Positions 21,320 through 34,559 of a stretch of DNA of 64,000 nucleotides are shown one piece after another (the first letter of the stretch is position 1; every line of letters begins with the position of its first letter). The notes beneath the pieces were generated by a model, which was given only the letters and a program-made list of their open reading frames with translations, did no database searches and was not told the origin of the DNA. The position numbers were made by a program, and so were the translations under genes. The DNA lies in contig CM076196.1 in assembly GCA_038277395.1 (NCBI GenBank), positions 129,639,410 through 129,703,409 of the forward strand, given 5' to 3'. Source of the DNA: Dryocosmus kuriphilus (lineage: Eukaryota; Arthropoda; Insecta; Hymenoptera; Cynipidae).

Positions 21320-23575
21320 AATTTTATTTAGAATAATACATAATATGAGTGATATGCGGGACCGAACGTCCTTTTAGACTATGTGTTCTATACTAACGAT
21401 GACAATTCATCATTCGAATATAAACTGCGTATAAGTAATTTAAAATTATTTTTAACAAGAACTATTACGTATTCGCAAGAATAAAACTGTAACTCTAGTT
21501 GCGAAATTATCCTTTTGTTAAACGATAATCTGTCTAATGAAAAGAAAAAGAAATTTTTTCAGTTTTTGACGCCCAAATACACGAATTCGAACTTTTCTTT
21601 TTTTGTTGGAGGATACTGAATCTGGAAAAATAAATCGTACCTTCTAAAGTGCCGACTTCTTATTCTCGTCGTTATTGGAAAATCCAGTCATAGTCATCAT
21701 ATCAATCCAGGGCCAAAATTAATCCAACAAGTAAAGCTTCGTAGCTATGCAAGTTCGAAACATAAAAAACACACATGACTGCCTTTTAATTTCGGCAATT
21801 CAGTTTAGTAGAATTTTGTCTGCTAAAAAAATGTTTATAATTAAAATGCCTTCGAAGCAAAAGGTTTTTCCTAACACGAAACTTTGAATTATTTGTGGGA
21901 TTAATATCCATCAACAGATTTGTTTACATATTTGCTTTAACATGTAACGCAACCCTTAATAAACTAATGGAACCGCAGCGAGCCGGTTGTGAGCATCTGA
22001 AACCGCCATGAAAGTAAGTTAAGCAAAGAGCAGAACAAAACTTGCCATGCAAATAACTTCGCGGCTTAGCGATATTCCGCCAAAGAGACCGCTATCTTCC
22101 TACATGTTCAATTATCTTTGCACCGGAAGACGAACTAAAACTCTTCCATTGTTTAAAGCCTGCTCAGTGGTCGCACAGTGAATTGATAAGACAGTGTCAG
22201 GTGCAACAAAGTCGAAAGTTTTACGATTTCCAGACGAAGAAGCGTTCAAAGGAAGATTTGGGAAAGGATTTGAGACGAATCAAGCTTAGACTTCTTCTAA
22301 TTAGGCAAATCGTACATTGCAATCTCTCTTATGAATAAACTCATCATAAAGCAGTCAAGAGAAAGATCGTATTTATTGTAAAAGAAGCATCCATGTAAAC
22401 ATTGAAGTAAATTTTTCGTTAGGAGTCGAGCGAATTTTAATGTAAATAGAAAGATATTTGATTTATTTGTATTCATCTGGGAAAAAGGGGCCACTATAAT
22501 ATTTATTGGCCAACTATAGGAGTGTATGGGGCATTATTTCTCAACTGCTCTGCCCACAAATCGATCGAGCTCAAACTTGGGCAACCTGTAATCCTATTAG
22601 ATGGAAGCTTATGTAAGAAAATGCTGCCATTATGACACAGATCTACCGAGAGACAGGATTTCATATATATAATATTAATTAATGTAATTTATTTACCTTA
22701 TTTTCGTCCTATTTTCTTAAAAAAAAAACTTTTTTGAACCTGTCTAATTTAATTAAGTGACAATCTAAAATAAAATTTCTAATTAGGAAATGTTTACTTT
22801 TTTAATAAGGTTTACGATTTTTGGAACATTTCCATGATGCTATTGTTTCGCACGGTTACTTTCTCAGTGTCATGTCTGCCGCTCGAAACTCTCTCGACCG
22901 CTGGTGGGACGAGGCAGTAATGTTTATTTGGTGGCTGGCTCGACTACCGGTTGGCTCGGCGTCCCACTTTCTCTTTTCAGTTCGGTTTCGACCTTCGCGC
23001 CGTGCGATTGTGAGCATCTTCCAGAAACTCAGTCTAACGCGCATTGATCTTAAAATTGATTTTATTAACTAATAGAATTTTCCAACCTTTGTCTCTCGGT
23101 CTGGTATTGATTTTCACTGAAAAAAGTCGTAAATAATTAAATAAGGTAGAAGTAGACTAGAATGCGAAGAACTTTTCCCTAAAATGTGAGAATCGAAAAC
23201 TTCACGCCTGCTGCGCAGGCACGATAAATTGAACTTCGCACGCAGTTGTTTAAAAAAATCTTCAAAATGAGAAATATAATATTTTAATCCCTATAAATTT
23301 TTCACGTTTTTCACGCTTAGGGTTTGGTTAAATCCCCAGGACCGCGGTTAATATTTTTTTAAAAACGCATTTATTTTTTCACCAACTGAAACAAGTTTAG
23401 AGAGTGCGTGATAAAAAAAAAAAACAATGTTTTTTTTATAATGCCCTACCTAATGGACCCGCTTCGAGAATGTCTTGATTGAGTAAAGTTATATTCCCGC
23501 TGAAGATGATACAATATTGTAAAATCCAAAATTTCGCGAAATTTTTAACAATATTATCAAGCTAACTTTTTAAAA
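21320..23575. other. No gene seen
   Basis: AT-rich. A GC-richer island at 22850-23050 has frames on both strands and could be an exon or promoter of an unseen host gene, but no splice or protein pattern supports this. Confidence 0.5.
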
Positions 23576-23582
23576 ACATATG

Positions 23583-23715
23583 AGAATACTGGCGTGATTT
23601 GGAAGAACTCCGTAACTGCAATTCGGATAAGTTACCTCAATGCAGCTAACGGTAGGTGACTCGAGGGACTTATTCGAATTGCATTTACGGCGTTCTTCCA
23701 AATCACGGCAGAATA
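23583..23715. repeat. ~46-bp stem hairpin
   Basis: The arms at about 23583-23632 and 23668-23715 pair over some 46 bases with about 6 mismatches, sharing CGTGATTTGGAAGAAC and GCAATTCG; the loop is about 35 bases. It could be a small foldback element or the source of a small RNA. Confidence 0.85.
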
Positions 23716-23719
23716 CTTC

Positions 23720-26530
23720 AGTTACATATTCTAAGAAGCGGAAGCTTCAATCTGGCAGGAAGTCGGTGATCGGGTTTATTGCATTATGTTTGAAGTTTAT
23801 ATTTTTATGAAGTTTATATTATATTTGAAGAATAAACAGTGCTCGCAAAATAAAGGTAAACTCGAATTCTCAATTATTTCTACTTTACAGTCACATCCGT
23901 GAAACAAACGATCGTGAGAAAATCTATTGGCGCAGCACAGAAAGGCTTGAGAGGATGAGTGAAGTGAGAGGTTGAGGAGTGAAGGAGAGAGCAGAGAGAG
24001 AACGGTTAAATGGAGCGAGTGAAGAGGAAAATAAAAGCAAGCGCTTCTCTCTTAGCGTTTGAGTATGCTCGCGAGACAAATGGAACTAACGAGATATCGA
24101 TAGAGGCAATGCGCTGCGTCGCCGCCACCACCGCTGTTGGCGTTGTGTTTCATACCTTCTACAAGCGAGACGAAATGAGAGAATCCCGACACGAAAATTA
24201 AAACGAAATCATTTCGGTGGCTCCGAGGGTGGCTCATGGCTGGGCATGCATGTACTCGCAAGGTCCTACGTGGGATCGCCTCGAACTCTAAAGGGAAATA
24301 AGAGAGCAAGAGAGAGTGAAAGAGCACCAGCACCCAACCTCCACCAGGAAGCGAACGACTCTTGAACAGGTGGAACAGGTGTGTAGAGTGTAGACCGTGT
24401 TCGGTAGTGACTCTGGAGCCCTGCAGAGGTTAATGATTCGCGTTTTCGACTGGCAACTCCGCTTAGCTGCTTCATTCTGTCCGGATACGTTCGAATATTC
24501 TACATATCTACTCTACTGTTTCTCCACCAACCCTGTATTTTTCATTTATGCTCAACTATTCTTGCAAGACATGCATTACTTAAAACCACGAAGCTACATT
24601 CGTAGTTTAAAACGTCGACAATTTTTGGAAAATCACCTAATCCCGGTCAAGTGGTTTCAATCGGAAATAAATATTTCTTTAGTTCAAAGAGTTTGACACT
24701 TTTAATTAACAGACGCGCGTCTTTAAGCTACATAATTTATGTATGCGTGGATTAAGCATTATGTTTCTTCGAATGAAGGAAATATTTAGATAACTCAAAA
24801 GAATATTAATTGAATTAAAGAGATATTTATTTGCTATACGGAGTGAGCATAGGATTATTCAAATAAAACATTTCTTTAGATGAAATGCAGTAATTTTATG
24901 AGATAATTATTAAATTATGTTGGTAAAAAAAATGTGTCTTTCGATGGATAAAATGAAGTGATGCATAGCAAACAAATATTTATTTCAAAGAAGGAAACAT
25001 GTTTTTAAGATAACTGCATACACATTTCGTTCGAAAAAATGTTGTTCTCATTTAAATTTTTAGCATATTTGTATCAATTATATACTTTTATTAAATTATA
25101 AACATATTTAGCCGCGTCGTCAGTAGTTCGGGACAATTGCGCCAGGAGCGCAAGGATTATTGTTTCACAACAGAAATAGATTTTTCACCATTGTTATGAT
25201 GGAAAGATGTATCTAAGGGAGAAACGGCGAATGCGATGTAGCGGGTAATGGTGTGCAGTAGCTTTTACTAAAACCTGCTCTCTATGGACTTGTAAGGTTA
25301 AGTTCACTATATGTATTTATGAATGCAATGACGAGCGATGAAACTTAAAGTATTTTGCTCCAAATGTAATAAAACTATTGTAAAATTGATCTTTCGACTT
25401 TTCCGAAGGACGCACATGTATCACAATAAGGTAAATTTGGTTAATATCTATACAATGTACTTCATTTCTATATCATACGGAAGCGGGTAGGACGACGCAG
25501 ACGGTCATCTTAATGCTAAAATACCGAAATGCTGAAAATTGTATCTATCTTCATAGCGTTGGCATTTGATAATACTCGCAACATAACCTCTAAATTAAAA
25601 AAAATTACTGCACATCAGTATATATATATACCTCAATTTACTGAAAATAGGACTTAGATTGTTAGGAAATTATATTCAGTCTGAAATAATAAATAAAAAT
25701 CAGAGGGCGCCGCATTAGCTACAGTGACATGTATAGTAACTTGACGCACAAGAACTTTTTAGGAAAACTAAAAAAATAAGTGATTTAATTTTCGTAGATT
25801 AAATTCTCGCTATAAATAAAGTAAAGCTAATGTATTTATCTATGCGCTACATATTTTACCATTACATTATCGATTATATTTTTCTTGATATCGATTGATA
25901 TACGTTATATGCGCCGTATTCGATGCATCTCCCCTAATACATCTATTTGATCGTCATTGATCCTTTTTTTTAGTGCTTTCACAGCACACAGCATCAACAC
26001 TTTGGTGTCTAATCACTGATAGTTTTGTTCTTCACTGACGCCAATAATTTTTTTTGTTGATATTTTTGTGAATTGCCGTCTTATTTATTACGTTAAAAGT
26101 TTTTTATTTATTAACTCTTCTATAATTTTCAAGAACATCTCGCACTAATGCACTTGCGTATTATTTTTCTTCATAGAAATATTTCTTTGATTGAATGCGA
26201 CATTTTAGTAATTCAAATATTTAAATTTTTGTACGATGGCAATATTTTTTTGGGTCAGTGGAATATTTGCTTGACTTTAGGCTAGATTTATCTGTGTTAA
26301 AAATAATTTCTTTATTTCGAAGAAATATTTATCTCAATTTAAAGTACGTACTTTTTAAACAATAAAACATATATTTGAATCATAAAAAGTTGTACTGAGT
26401 TGAAGGCAACTTATTCTTCATGTAATAATTATTTTCTTGAACTTAAATTGTAGTTCTTTAAATTCTGGAAATCACTCTTCATATACAATTGACGAAGTCT
26501 TTTTGGCGTTCGGCGGATTTGTTTGTTGCT
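23720..26530. other. No gene seen
   Basis: 23930-24480 is less AT-rich with frames on both strands and no family pattern. The rest is AT-rich, with several CTTTATTTCAAAGAAG-like words but no clear repeat boundary. Confidence 0.5.
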
Positions 26531-26534
26531 CAAA

Positions 26535-27215
26535 ATGACCGAAATAGTTGAACAGCGAATTTGCATGACGTTTTGATTTAAACTTGAAAAGACTTGTGCG
26601 GAAACGATTGAAATGATCCAAAAGGCCTTTGGAGATGAGGTAAAAGCTAGATATATGAGTGGTACAAGCAGTTTAAAGATGGCCGCCAATATATTGACAG
26701 CGATTCGCGCTGCGGCCGTCCTTCAAGTCAATGTTGATTGTTTTTTTTCGATTATGAAGATGTTTCGCACCACGAATATGCTCCTACAAGTCAGACAATC
26801 AATAAAGAATTTTATCGTGAAGTTCTGAAAAGATTGCGTGAAGCAATTAGAAGAAAACAGCCTCAGCTTTGGTCAAGCGGTAACTGGCTTCTTCACCACG
26901 ATAATGCGCCAATGCATTCATCGAACCTTGTGCAGTAATATTTAATAAAGCACAAAGTCGTACAGCTTCGCCAGCCTCTGTACAGTCCCGACATAGTGTG
27001 ACTTTTGGCTATTTCCAAAATTGATGACTCCACTCAAAGGACACAGGTTAGACGATATAGAGACGATTCAAGCAAATGCGATGAGTACACTAAAGGCTCT
27101 TTCGAAAACTGACTTCCAGGACTGCTTCAGGAAGTGGAAACACCGCTGAGAGCGCGTCGTTCAATCAAATGGGGACTACTTTGAAGGATGTCACTCGCCG
27201 GATGACGAAAAATAA
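26535..27215 (+). pseudogene. Internally deleted mariner transposase
   Basis: The N-terminus after the ATG at 26535 has the mariner DNA-binding pattern (CAETIEMIQKAFGDE, 26601-26640 region). A deletion then removes the middle, including the first catalytic Asp. The reading resumes with INKEFYREVLKRLREAIRRK and WLLHHDNAPMHSSNLVQ, which carries the second catalytic Asp, then YSPD with the third, and later shifted-frame words DDIETIQANAM and GDYFEGCHSPDDEK up to the TAA at 27213-27215. Several frameshifts and stops are present. Terminal repeats are not obvious. Confidence 0.88.
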
Positions 27216-27589
27216 TACCAGCGTGAAGGTATTCCGGATACTTTTCGGACAGACCTCTTATAGTACCGTTTTTTCGAGACCTACATGCTCTATGAGAGCC
27301 TCGTTATAGGCGTAAACATGCAACGTAAATGCAACGAAAATGGGGCGTACCTTTCTTAACCACCCGGTTATACGACTTGTGCATTTTAGACATAACCCAA
27401 TTTTTATTAGATTTTATTAAAAATTATTCAAATATTTAAATAATTTTTTACCAGTAAGTACAAAATGATTTAATTCTTTATATAAGGGTTTTTGAGAATT
27501 TTCATATACACTGCCGCAATTTGACAAAAAATAGTTTTTCTTAAATGTCAATATCCAAGAAAATTTATTTTTGCAGATCTGCATTCAAA

Positions 27590-28420
27590 CTGAAATTGGG
27601 ACAATGAGTATAATACACTGAGCCATTAGGTAGAAGAAACTTACCGAATTTGACCATAAATGATCGAAAGTTGCCATAAATCGTCAGAAATTTAGGAAAT
27701 TTATTAATATCTTATGCATAATTTGTGGTAAATTATGGTAACTTTCGGTAAATTTCATAAGCCTAGAGAATTTACCACGATATTTACCATTATCTATACT
27801 CTATAGTCATTTAGTAAAGAAAAGATGTTTCGCCACTCTGAAAAATTTGCATCACCGTGGAACTGAACCTCGAAGCCGAAGGTCGAACCGAAGGTGAAAC
27901 GGAAGCGAGCCGAAGACGAGTCGGAAACGATACGAAGATGAGTCGACGGCAAGTACTGTAAACTTCACAAAAGTTATAACTGCCTAGCGTCTTTACCTGT
28001 TGCACACGATATTTTTTGTAACAAATGCAGGGAATTTTCTATTTGAGAAACAATAAATATAAACTTTGCGGAAAAAATTGGGGAATTTTTAAATACCATA
28101 AAATATGAGAAAGTGTTGAAATTTTCTGTTAATTTGTAAATTATCGAAAAATTCTGAAAATTACCGTCAAATTCCAGTTTATAGTACTCATCCAAATATT
28201 TCCGTAATAAATCCGAAAATTTCTAAAATTTCCGGTAAATTTGACATTTTCATTACCGAAAATTACTGAAAATTTCCGGAAATTTAAGTTAACAAAATTT
28301 TTTCAATTTTTAGAAATTTTCAGAAATGTATGGTAATTTATCGATAATTTATGGTAATTTATCGATAACTTAATGTAATTTATCAGTAATTTACGATAAC
28401 TTATTGGTTCGGGTTGGCCC
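27590..28420. repeat. AT-rich low-complexity region
   Basis: Many copies of AATTTATCGATAATTTATGG-like and AAATTTCCGG words occur in both orientations over about 800 bases. No genes. Confidence 0.6.
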
Positions 28421-28678
28421 AATCAAATGAATATTCATAATCACTCTGTCAAGTGTCAAATTACGAGCCAGTTATGAGCTTATGTTACCACAAAGGATTC
28501 CAGCACTTCAGGAAACTAATCGGAGCGAAATACGCAAGAGCAGCAGCTAGAAAACGTGATCTTGTTAAAAGTGCGCAAGCGCAGCAACCAGATACAGTTT
28601 TTCTGTAACTGCTAACAGTCACAAAAATTATTTTTAGAATTGCTTTTTAGTTCAGTTTTAGAATTGACCGCTTATCAA

Positions 28679-28743
28679 TAAATTATCAAGCCAAATTTGG
28701 CCGAATTTAAAAACAGCTTGAAAATTTTGGCTTGATAATTTAT
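28679..28743. repeat. 18-bp hairpin
   Basis: AAATTATCAAGCCAAATTT near 28679-28698 faces its near-perfect reverse complement at about 28722-28741; the loop is some 24 bases. Confidence 0.8.
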
Positions 28744-28749
28744 TTAATT

Positions 28750-29870
28750 CTTTATTTTCGCATAATTAAATATCCTTAAAGTTTTCTTTCACTAATTTTG
28801 CTCTTGAAATGTCATCGTAAAAATTTGGGAGTTTACCGCCGTCTTGTTTATAAACTTTTTGAATTTTTAAAAAAACCAGTGATGGTGAATATTATTAGTA
28901 AATGTTTTAGCAGATTTGGAATATTTTTTAATAATTGCAATCTGTTTGAACGAATATGAGAGGCTTGAATTTTCAGAAAATATTGTTTTCTCTTTTATTA
29001 GTTAAAATTTAAAAAATGAGACCCTTTTTTAAAAACCGGCTGACAGAAAGTTTCTTTGGAGAAGCTTATACGTATACTTCTAATGTGAAAAATCCTTATA
29101 TCATTTTAAAAAATAGCGCAAGAGGTCGATTACCTATTACTTTTTCCATTTCTCATTTATTTTAATTGGAATGAAAAAGTTGCTTACTGGACCCCCAGGA
29201 GAAATACTTTTACAGAAATAAATATCTTGGATTTTATTCTGGGCATCAAATTCCTTAACCTAATTATAACCATAAAATTAATTTTTTGGCAATATCAAAG
29301 AAGGCAGGTAAAAATAAATCAATGGATGAGACAAATGTAATAATAGACACGAATGTTCGCAAAGTTGAGAAAAAGAAACCTAAAGGAGATGGCATATATA
29401 GATAAAGGCTCTTAGGTCGATTGGTACGGTAAATAGAAGTTCGTAGGGATCGATATAGGGAAGAAGATACAGGTGGATGATAGGACTGCAAAGTGCAAAG
29501 CGTAACACGGCTTCAGATATTGGATAACTCTGAAGGGTATCCGAGTTTCTACAGAGTATAGAAGTAATGTACAAGTAGAACGCCAGGTTTCCCTCTATTC
29601 CTGACAATGACCACTAGTGATATCCTTTTAATTTTTAAAGGCTGTTACATCACATATATAATTAAATTTTAGTAAACAACAAATTTATTCAAAAACTCAA
29701 AAACAGTCATTAATTTTTTTTGCAATGAATTAATGATTCTCTTTGAATGCTTGGTAATATTTAATTAATAATCCACCCACTTACAATTAGAGTCATCGAA
29801 CATAATCGAGATGCATAAAACAGTTCAAGGTCTGAACATTTTCGAGGAGGGTGTCTTTTCATCGGGTCCC
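28750..29870. other. No gene seen
   Basis: AT-rich. Minus-strand frames at 29264-29607 overlap each other and match no family. Confidence 0.5.
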
Positions 29871-29873
29871 TAT

Positions 29874-30044
29874 CATGTCTCACGAGGCAAGTCTCAACCG
29901 CGGAATGTCACAACTGCGGCATGTCACACTGTGGCATCTCTCACCCGATGGAAAGGGGGTCGGCAATATATTGGAGAGAGATGCACAGGTGTGACAAGCC
30001 GCAGTTGTGACATGCTGCTGTTGAGACTTGCCTCTTGAGACATG
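29874..30044. repeat. 171-bp foldback element
   Basis: Nearly the whole 171 bases form one hairpin. The left arm starts CATGTCTCACGAGGCAAGTC and the right arm ends in its near reverse complement at 30038-30044; each arm is about 70 bases and the loop is about 26. Arms share GTCACAACTGCGG-like words. No coding potential. Typical of a small foldback or MITE-like element. Confidence 0.9.
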
Positions 30045-30049
30045 AAATG

Positions 30050-31440
30050 AAATCTCTAAAAAATGAGTGACGTCATATGTGAATGCTCCCTTTACTTTGA
30101 ATCTGGAATGCAAAATATATCCCTCTTCTTGAAATCCAAGGAGAAATCTTTGAACTCTATTTGTCTGACCTTCGATTGAATCATGACACCTAATAAAAAT
30201 ATACAGGTTTCGCGAGTTTCAAGTTCCCAGATCAGGTCGGTCTGGTAGTAATTTAAAGATAGGATCGTGTTGATAGCGATTGGCGACAGATGGAAGATCT
30301 CTATCCTTATGCACCAGTGGCGCGCGATATTCATCCGTCGCGTCGCCCACAAATAGGCACGATTCCACAGCACACCAGGGACATGATTAATCAGTTGCCT
30401 TGTATTTATACACCTATCTACTTTACCTGCGGTCCATATCACGAAGGAGAGACTTGGCCAGATGAGACGACCGACTGACTGCGGTGATTATTTCGCGAAG
30501 ATCGCTCCGTCATCGCAGGAGGCGGCTTCTCTGATGTCTCGCTTCCTATAATCACCTCTAGTCCTCGAACTCTCGAAGCCAGCGCAACCGTTGCAACCAC
30601 CGCACCGTGGCGTGGACGCAAACGGCCTCGTGCATATCCTGGCAAGGTCGCGGGCTCTTGTCTCCTTCCTACAACCATAACACCCTACCACTTTCCTCTT
30701 CATGAATTCCACAGCTGCCTTTCTATGCTTACGCCAGATGCCTATACAGCCACAACAACATTGGCCATAATCTTCAGGTGATCTTCTCTCACCTTATTAG
30801 TATTTTTCATTCAATTTAATTTCATTTTTGCCAACTCTTGAGCAAATATCAATTTGAATCCTGTTATAATTTCTAGGTTGCGTGCTGCGATATTGTTTGA
30901 TGAGGATGTACATAAACAACTTCCAAAAATTGTATCCTCGACCTCAAACATGGATAATGCTAATAAGATTGCAGCAGCACAACAAGGTTGTGACGAAGTT
31001 CCTGCAAACTTCAAATATTCTTGCAATGCACAATTCACGCAGACAAACATTTGGCTACGTTCCAGCTAATTCATAACAAATTTGCAGCAACCCTAATAAT
31101 TGCTACCAACACAACAAATTCTAAAAGTTAAGCAAAATTTAAAAGGCACTCTCTAGTGTTACGGAATTTTCTGTAAGATAAACTGGTCTAGTAGTTGGGG
31201 CTAGTATTACAGATTAATATTTTTTTTTGTTTTTCAATTTTTTCTCAGTTCAACTCGGTTCTTCATCATCAACCACAGATTACGTCAAGTGCCTGATGAG
31301 TCAAAGATGTTAAAAGTTTATAGCGATGTTTTCAACTTCTTGCGATGGTATTCTAAAGAGATTTAAATTTATTTTTTGGCTCTATGTGATTTCACTCGTG
31401 TACTTCCTGATGGTCTAAAAAGTTTTTTATGAGGCAACAC
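30050..31440. other. No gene seen
   Basis: 30280-30720 is GC-richer. A minus-strand frame at 30488-30712 is Cys-rich (CYGCRK, CGGCNGC) but is overlapped by another frame and matches no family. The rest is AT-rich. Confidence 0.5.
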
Positions 31441-31836
31441 ACAGTGGTGCGGAATGAGGTGCCCGTGGACAAATTAACTTTTGACCAAAACTGTTCGACC
31501 AATTTCGATGTTTTTTTTTACAAGAAAGTTTATAAAATTCCGAATAAAGTTGTCAAAGAATATTTTTGAAAAAAGTACTTTAATTTTTTTTATTTAACAA
31601 TGAAAATGTATTAAAAAATTTTTTTTTCGGAGGTGCCGTTTTGTAGAAAATTATCCGATTTATTCGAAAGTACTTATAATTAGTGCGAAAACTTATCAAA
31701 AATTACATCCAGAAGTATCAGATATTAGAATACTTTTACAATTTTTGTAAACAAATAAATCAACAAAAGTGAATTTTTTCAAATTTATCATTTACTAATA
31801 TCTTCACAGTAGCACTATCACTTTCACTATCACTTT

Positions 31837-32290
31837 CGCCACTTCTTATGTTAGTAGATAGATTTTGTTTTTCAGCATAATAAATTATAATTATGTAATC
31901 AATCTGTCTGAACTGTGATAATTTGCTGTTAGAAACTAATTTAAAAAGTTTTAAACAAACGTTCTGTAAGGCCGTTTTCTGATTTGTACTTGGGTAGTTT
32001 TAGGTGTGTGTTCCCAAAAGTTGAAAGACTCTTGCTTCCAGAAGCAAAGTATCTAAGTTTATATCGTTCATATGTCGAAAGAGGTTTGTTTGTAATTCAG
32101 AGCTATTTTTATAAAAAAATTATTAAAGTAATAAGCAGCGCCTGGCGGATGATAAAGTATCATAACGGAGATACATTTTTTATCAATTTGTAGTCGATCT
32201 CATCAACAACAAAAAACAGTTCAGGCAGATTGGTTATACAATTTTAATTCATTACGCTGAAAAACAAAATCTATCTACTAAGAAGTGGCG
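31837..32290. mobile_element. MITE-like insertion nested in the foldback arm
   Basis: Arms at 31837-31876 and about 32256-32290 pair almost perfectly (CGCCACTTCTTATGTTAGTA and its complement). The right arm of the host foldback lacks this block: it passes directly from the words matching 31820 to those matching 32335. That shows an insertion of about 450-500 bases into the left arm after the foldback formed. No ORF of note. Confidence 0.8.
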
Positions 32291-32829
32291 AAATTATGCA
32301 CTTGTTTATTACATTTTTTAACAAAAATTACAAATTGTTACCTATTAATGTCTAGGAAGTTGACAACGCCAACTTCAAACTTCATAAAAATGAATATTGT
32401 GTTGAATTGTGCTAGATTTGTGCTCTATTGTGTCGTAAAATATTTTTTGAAAAAATGAAAATATTGCCCCAAAATCGAAAAAAAACATTTTTTTATGTCA
32501 GCCTCGCCAATTGATTTTTTCGAAAAAAAAAGTTGTGCTGGGTAGCATGAAAGACACACAAAAATGTGCTGCAAGGCAAAATTTGATATTACAAACCGTT
32601 TTCGAAAAAAACAATATTTAAAGAAAACGAGCCGCGCCATTTTGTTTTTTTCGAAAAGACAAAACTTCTGCTAGGAACTACGTGCTACACATATTACTGT
32701 GCTGCAAATATAAAGTCAAAATCTTAAACCATTTTCGAAAAAAAACAAATAAAAAAAACCATAAAAAATGATAAATTTCAAAATTTTGAAAAAACAAAAC
32801 TTGCGCTGAGTTGCGTTAGGCGAGCACAA

Positions 32830-33790
32830 CAGAAGACTCGTATTACATTTTACACTCAGATTGATATTTTTCATAATAATCACACTTTAAAAATTTTTGT
32901 TAATTCAAAATTTTGAAAAATGCGAATTAACAAAATTTGGTTAAGAGTGATTATTATGAAAAATATCAAGCTGAGTGAAAAATTTCATGCAAGTCTTCTG
33001 TTGTGCTCGCCCAGAACAACTCAGTACAACTTCACTTTTTTCAAAATTCGCATTTTTCAAAATTCTCATTTTTCAAAATTTTGGGTCAACTGAATTTTTT
33101 CAAGTGTAATTATGAGAAATAATTATCTGAGTAAAAAAGGTCATTTATATCTTTTGTTTTCCTCACCTAGAACAAGTCAGCACAACTTTTCTGTTTTCGA
33201 AATTCGCATTTTTCAAAATTTGGAATTAACAAAATTTTTTTAAGTGTGATTATAATTAAAAATATCAATCTGATTGAGAAGTGTCATACGAGTCCTCTGT
33301 TGTGCTCGCCTAGTACCACTCAACACAACTTCACTTTTTTCAAAATTCGCATTTTTCAAAATTGTGGGTCAACAAAATTTTTTCAAGTGTAATTATTATG
33401 AGAAATAATTATCTGAGTACAAAATGCTTTTAAACTCTTTTGTTGTACTCACCTATCACAACTCAGCACAAGTTTTCTTTTTTCGAAATTCGCGTTTTTC
33501 AAAATTTTGAATTAAAAAAATTTTTTAAAGTGTGATTATTATGAAAAATATCAATCTGAGTGAAAAATGTCATAAGAGTCTTCTGTTGGCCTCACCTACC
33601 CCAACTCAGCACAACTTCACCCTTTTCAAAATTCGAAATTTTCAAAATTTTGCGTCAAGAAAATTTTTTCAAGTGTGATTATTATGGAAAATTTCAATCT
33701 GAGTGAAAATCTGGGTGAAAAATGTTATACGAGTCTTCTGTTGTGCTCGCCTAGGACAACTTAGTACAAATTTTCTTTTTTCGAAATTTA
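32830..33790. repeat. ~145-bp tandem repeats at the centre of the foldback
   Basis: Six units can be counted from the word GTGCTCGCC or CCTCACCTA at about 33006, 33163, 33306, 33448, 33590 and 33745. Each holds ATTATTATGAAAAATATCAA, TCTTCTGTTGTGCTCGC and CAAAATTCGCATTTTTCAAAA. One unit at about 32820-32900 is inverted, and the axis of the palindrome lies near 32915. The array has grown in the right arm only. Confidence 0.82.
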
Positions 33791-34559
33791 TCATTTTTTA
33801 GGGTTTTTTTTTTTATTTGCTTTTTTTTCGAAAATGGTTTAAGATTTTGCCTTTATATTTGCAGCACAGTAACATGTGTAGCACGTATTTCCTAGTACAA
33901 GTTTTGCTTTTTCAAAAAAACAAAATGGCACGGCTGTTTTTTTTTTAATATTTTTTTTTCGGAAACGGTTTGTAATATCAAATTTTGCCTTGCAGCACAT
34001 TTTTGTGTGTCTTTCATGCTACCCAGCACAACCTTTTTTTTCGAAAAAATCAATTGGCGAGGCTGACATAAAAAAAAATGTTTTTTTCGATTTTTGGGGC
34101 CAAATTTTCATTTTTTCAAAAAATATTTTACGACACAATAGAGCAAAAATCTATCATAATTCAGCACAATTTTCATTTTCATGAAATTTGAAGTTGGCTT
34201 TGCCAGCTTCCTGGACATTACCTATTAGCTAAATATAAAAACATAGTGCTACTTTGAAGATGTTAGTAAATGATACATTTGAAAAAAATTAAATTTTTGA
34301 GCGCACTAATTATATGTACTTTCAAATAAATCGGATAAATTTCTACAAAATGGCATCTTTGAAAGAAAAAAAATTTAATTCATCTTCATTGTTAAATAAA
34401 AAAAGTAAAATAACTTTTTCAAAAATATTCCTCGACAACAACTTTGTTCGAAATTTTACATATTTTAATTTAAAAAAAAAAACATACAAATTGGCCGAAA
34501 AGTTTTGACCAAAAGTTAATTAATTGTCCACAGGCACCTCATTCCGCACCACTATGCGA

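Larger units (their letters stand above)
31443..34556. mobile_element. 3.1-kb foldback element with long inverted arms
   Basis: Terminal sequence AGTGGTGCGGAATGAGGTGCC at 31443 returns inverted at about 34536-34556. The arms can be followed inward for over 700 bases: for example the words around 31600-31690 return inverted at about 34300-34370, and those around 32340-32640 return at about 33960-34230. The centre (about 32830-33790) holds tandem repeats. The left arm is interrupted by a separate inverted-repeat insertion. There is no transposase ORF; the frames at 32425-32640 and 33990-34184 give the same peptide only because the arms are inverted copies. No clear target duplication was seen. 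Confidence 0.88.

Noticed and set aside
30488..30712. Cys-rich minus-strand frame suggesting a zinc finger
   Set aside because: Cys spacing fits no finger class, and another frame overlaps it.
32425..34184. Same peptide readable at 32425-32640 (-) and 33990-34184 (+)
   Set aside because: Results from the inverted arms of the foldback; low-complexity Phe/Lys composition and no family.
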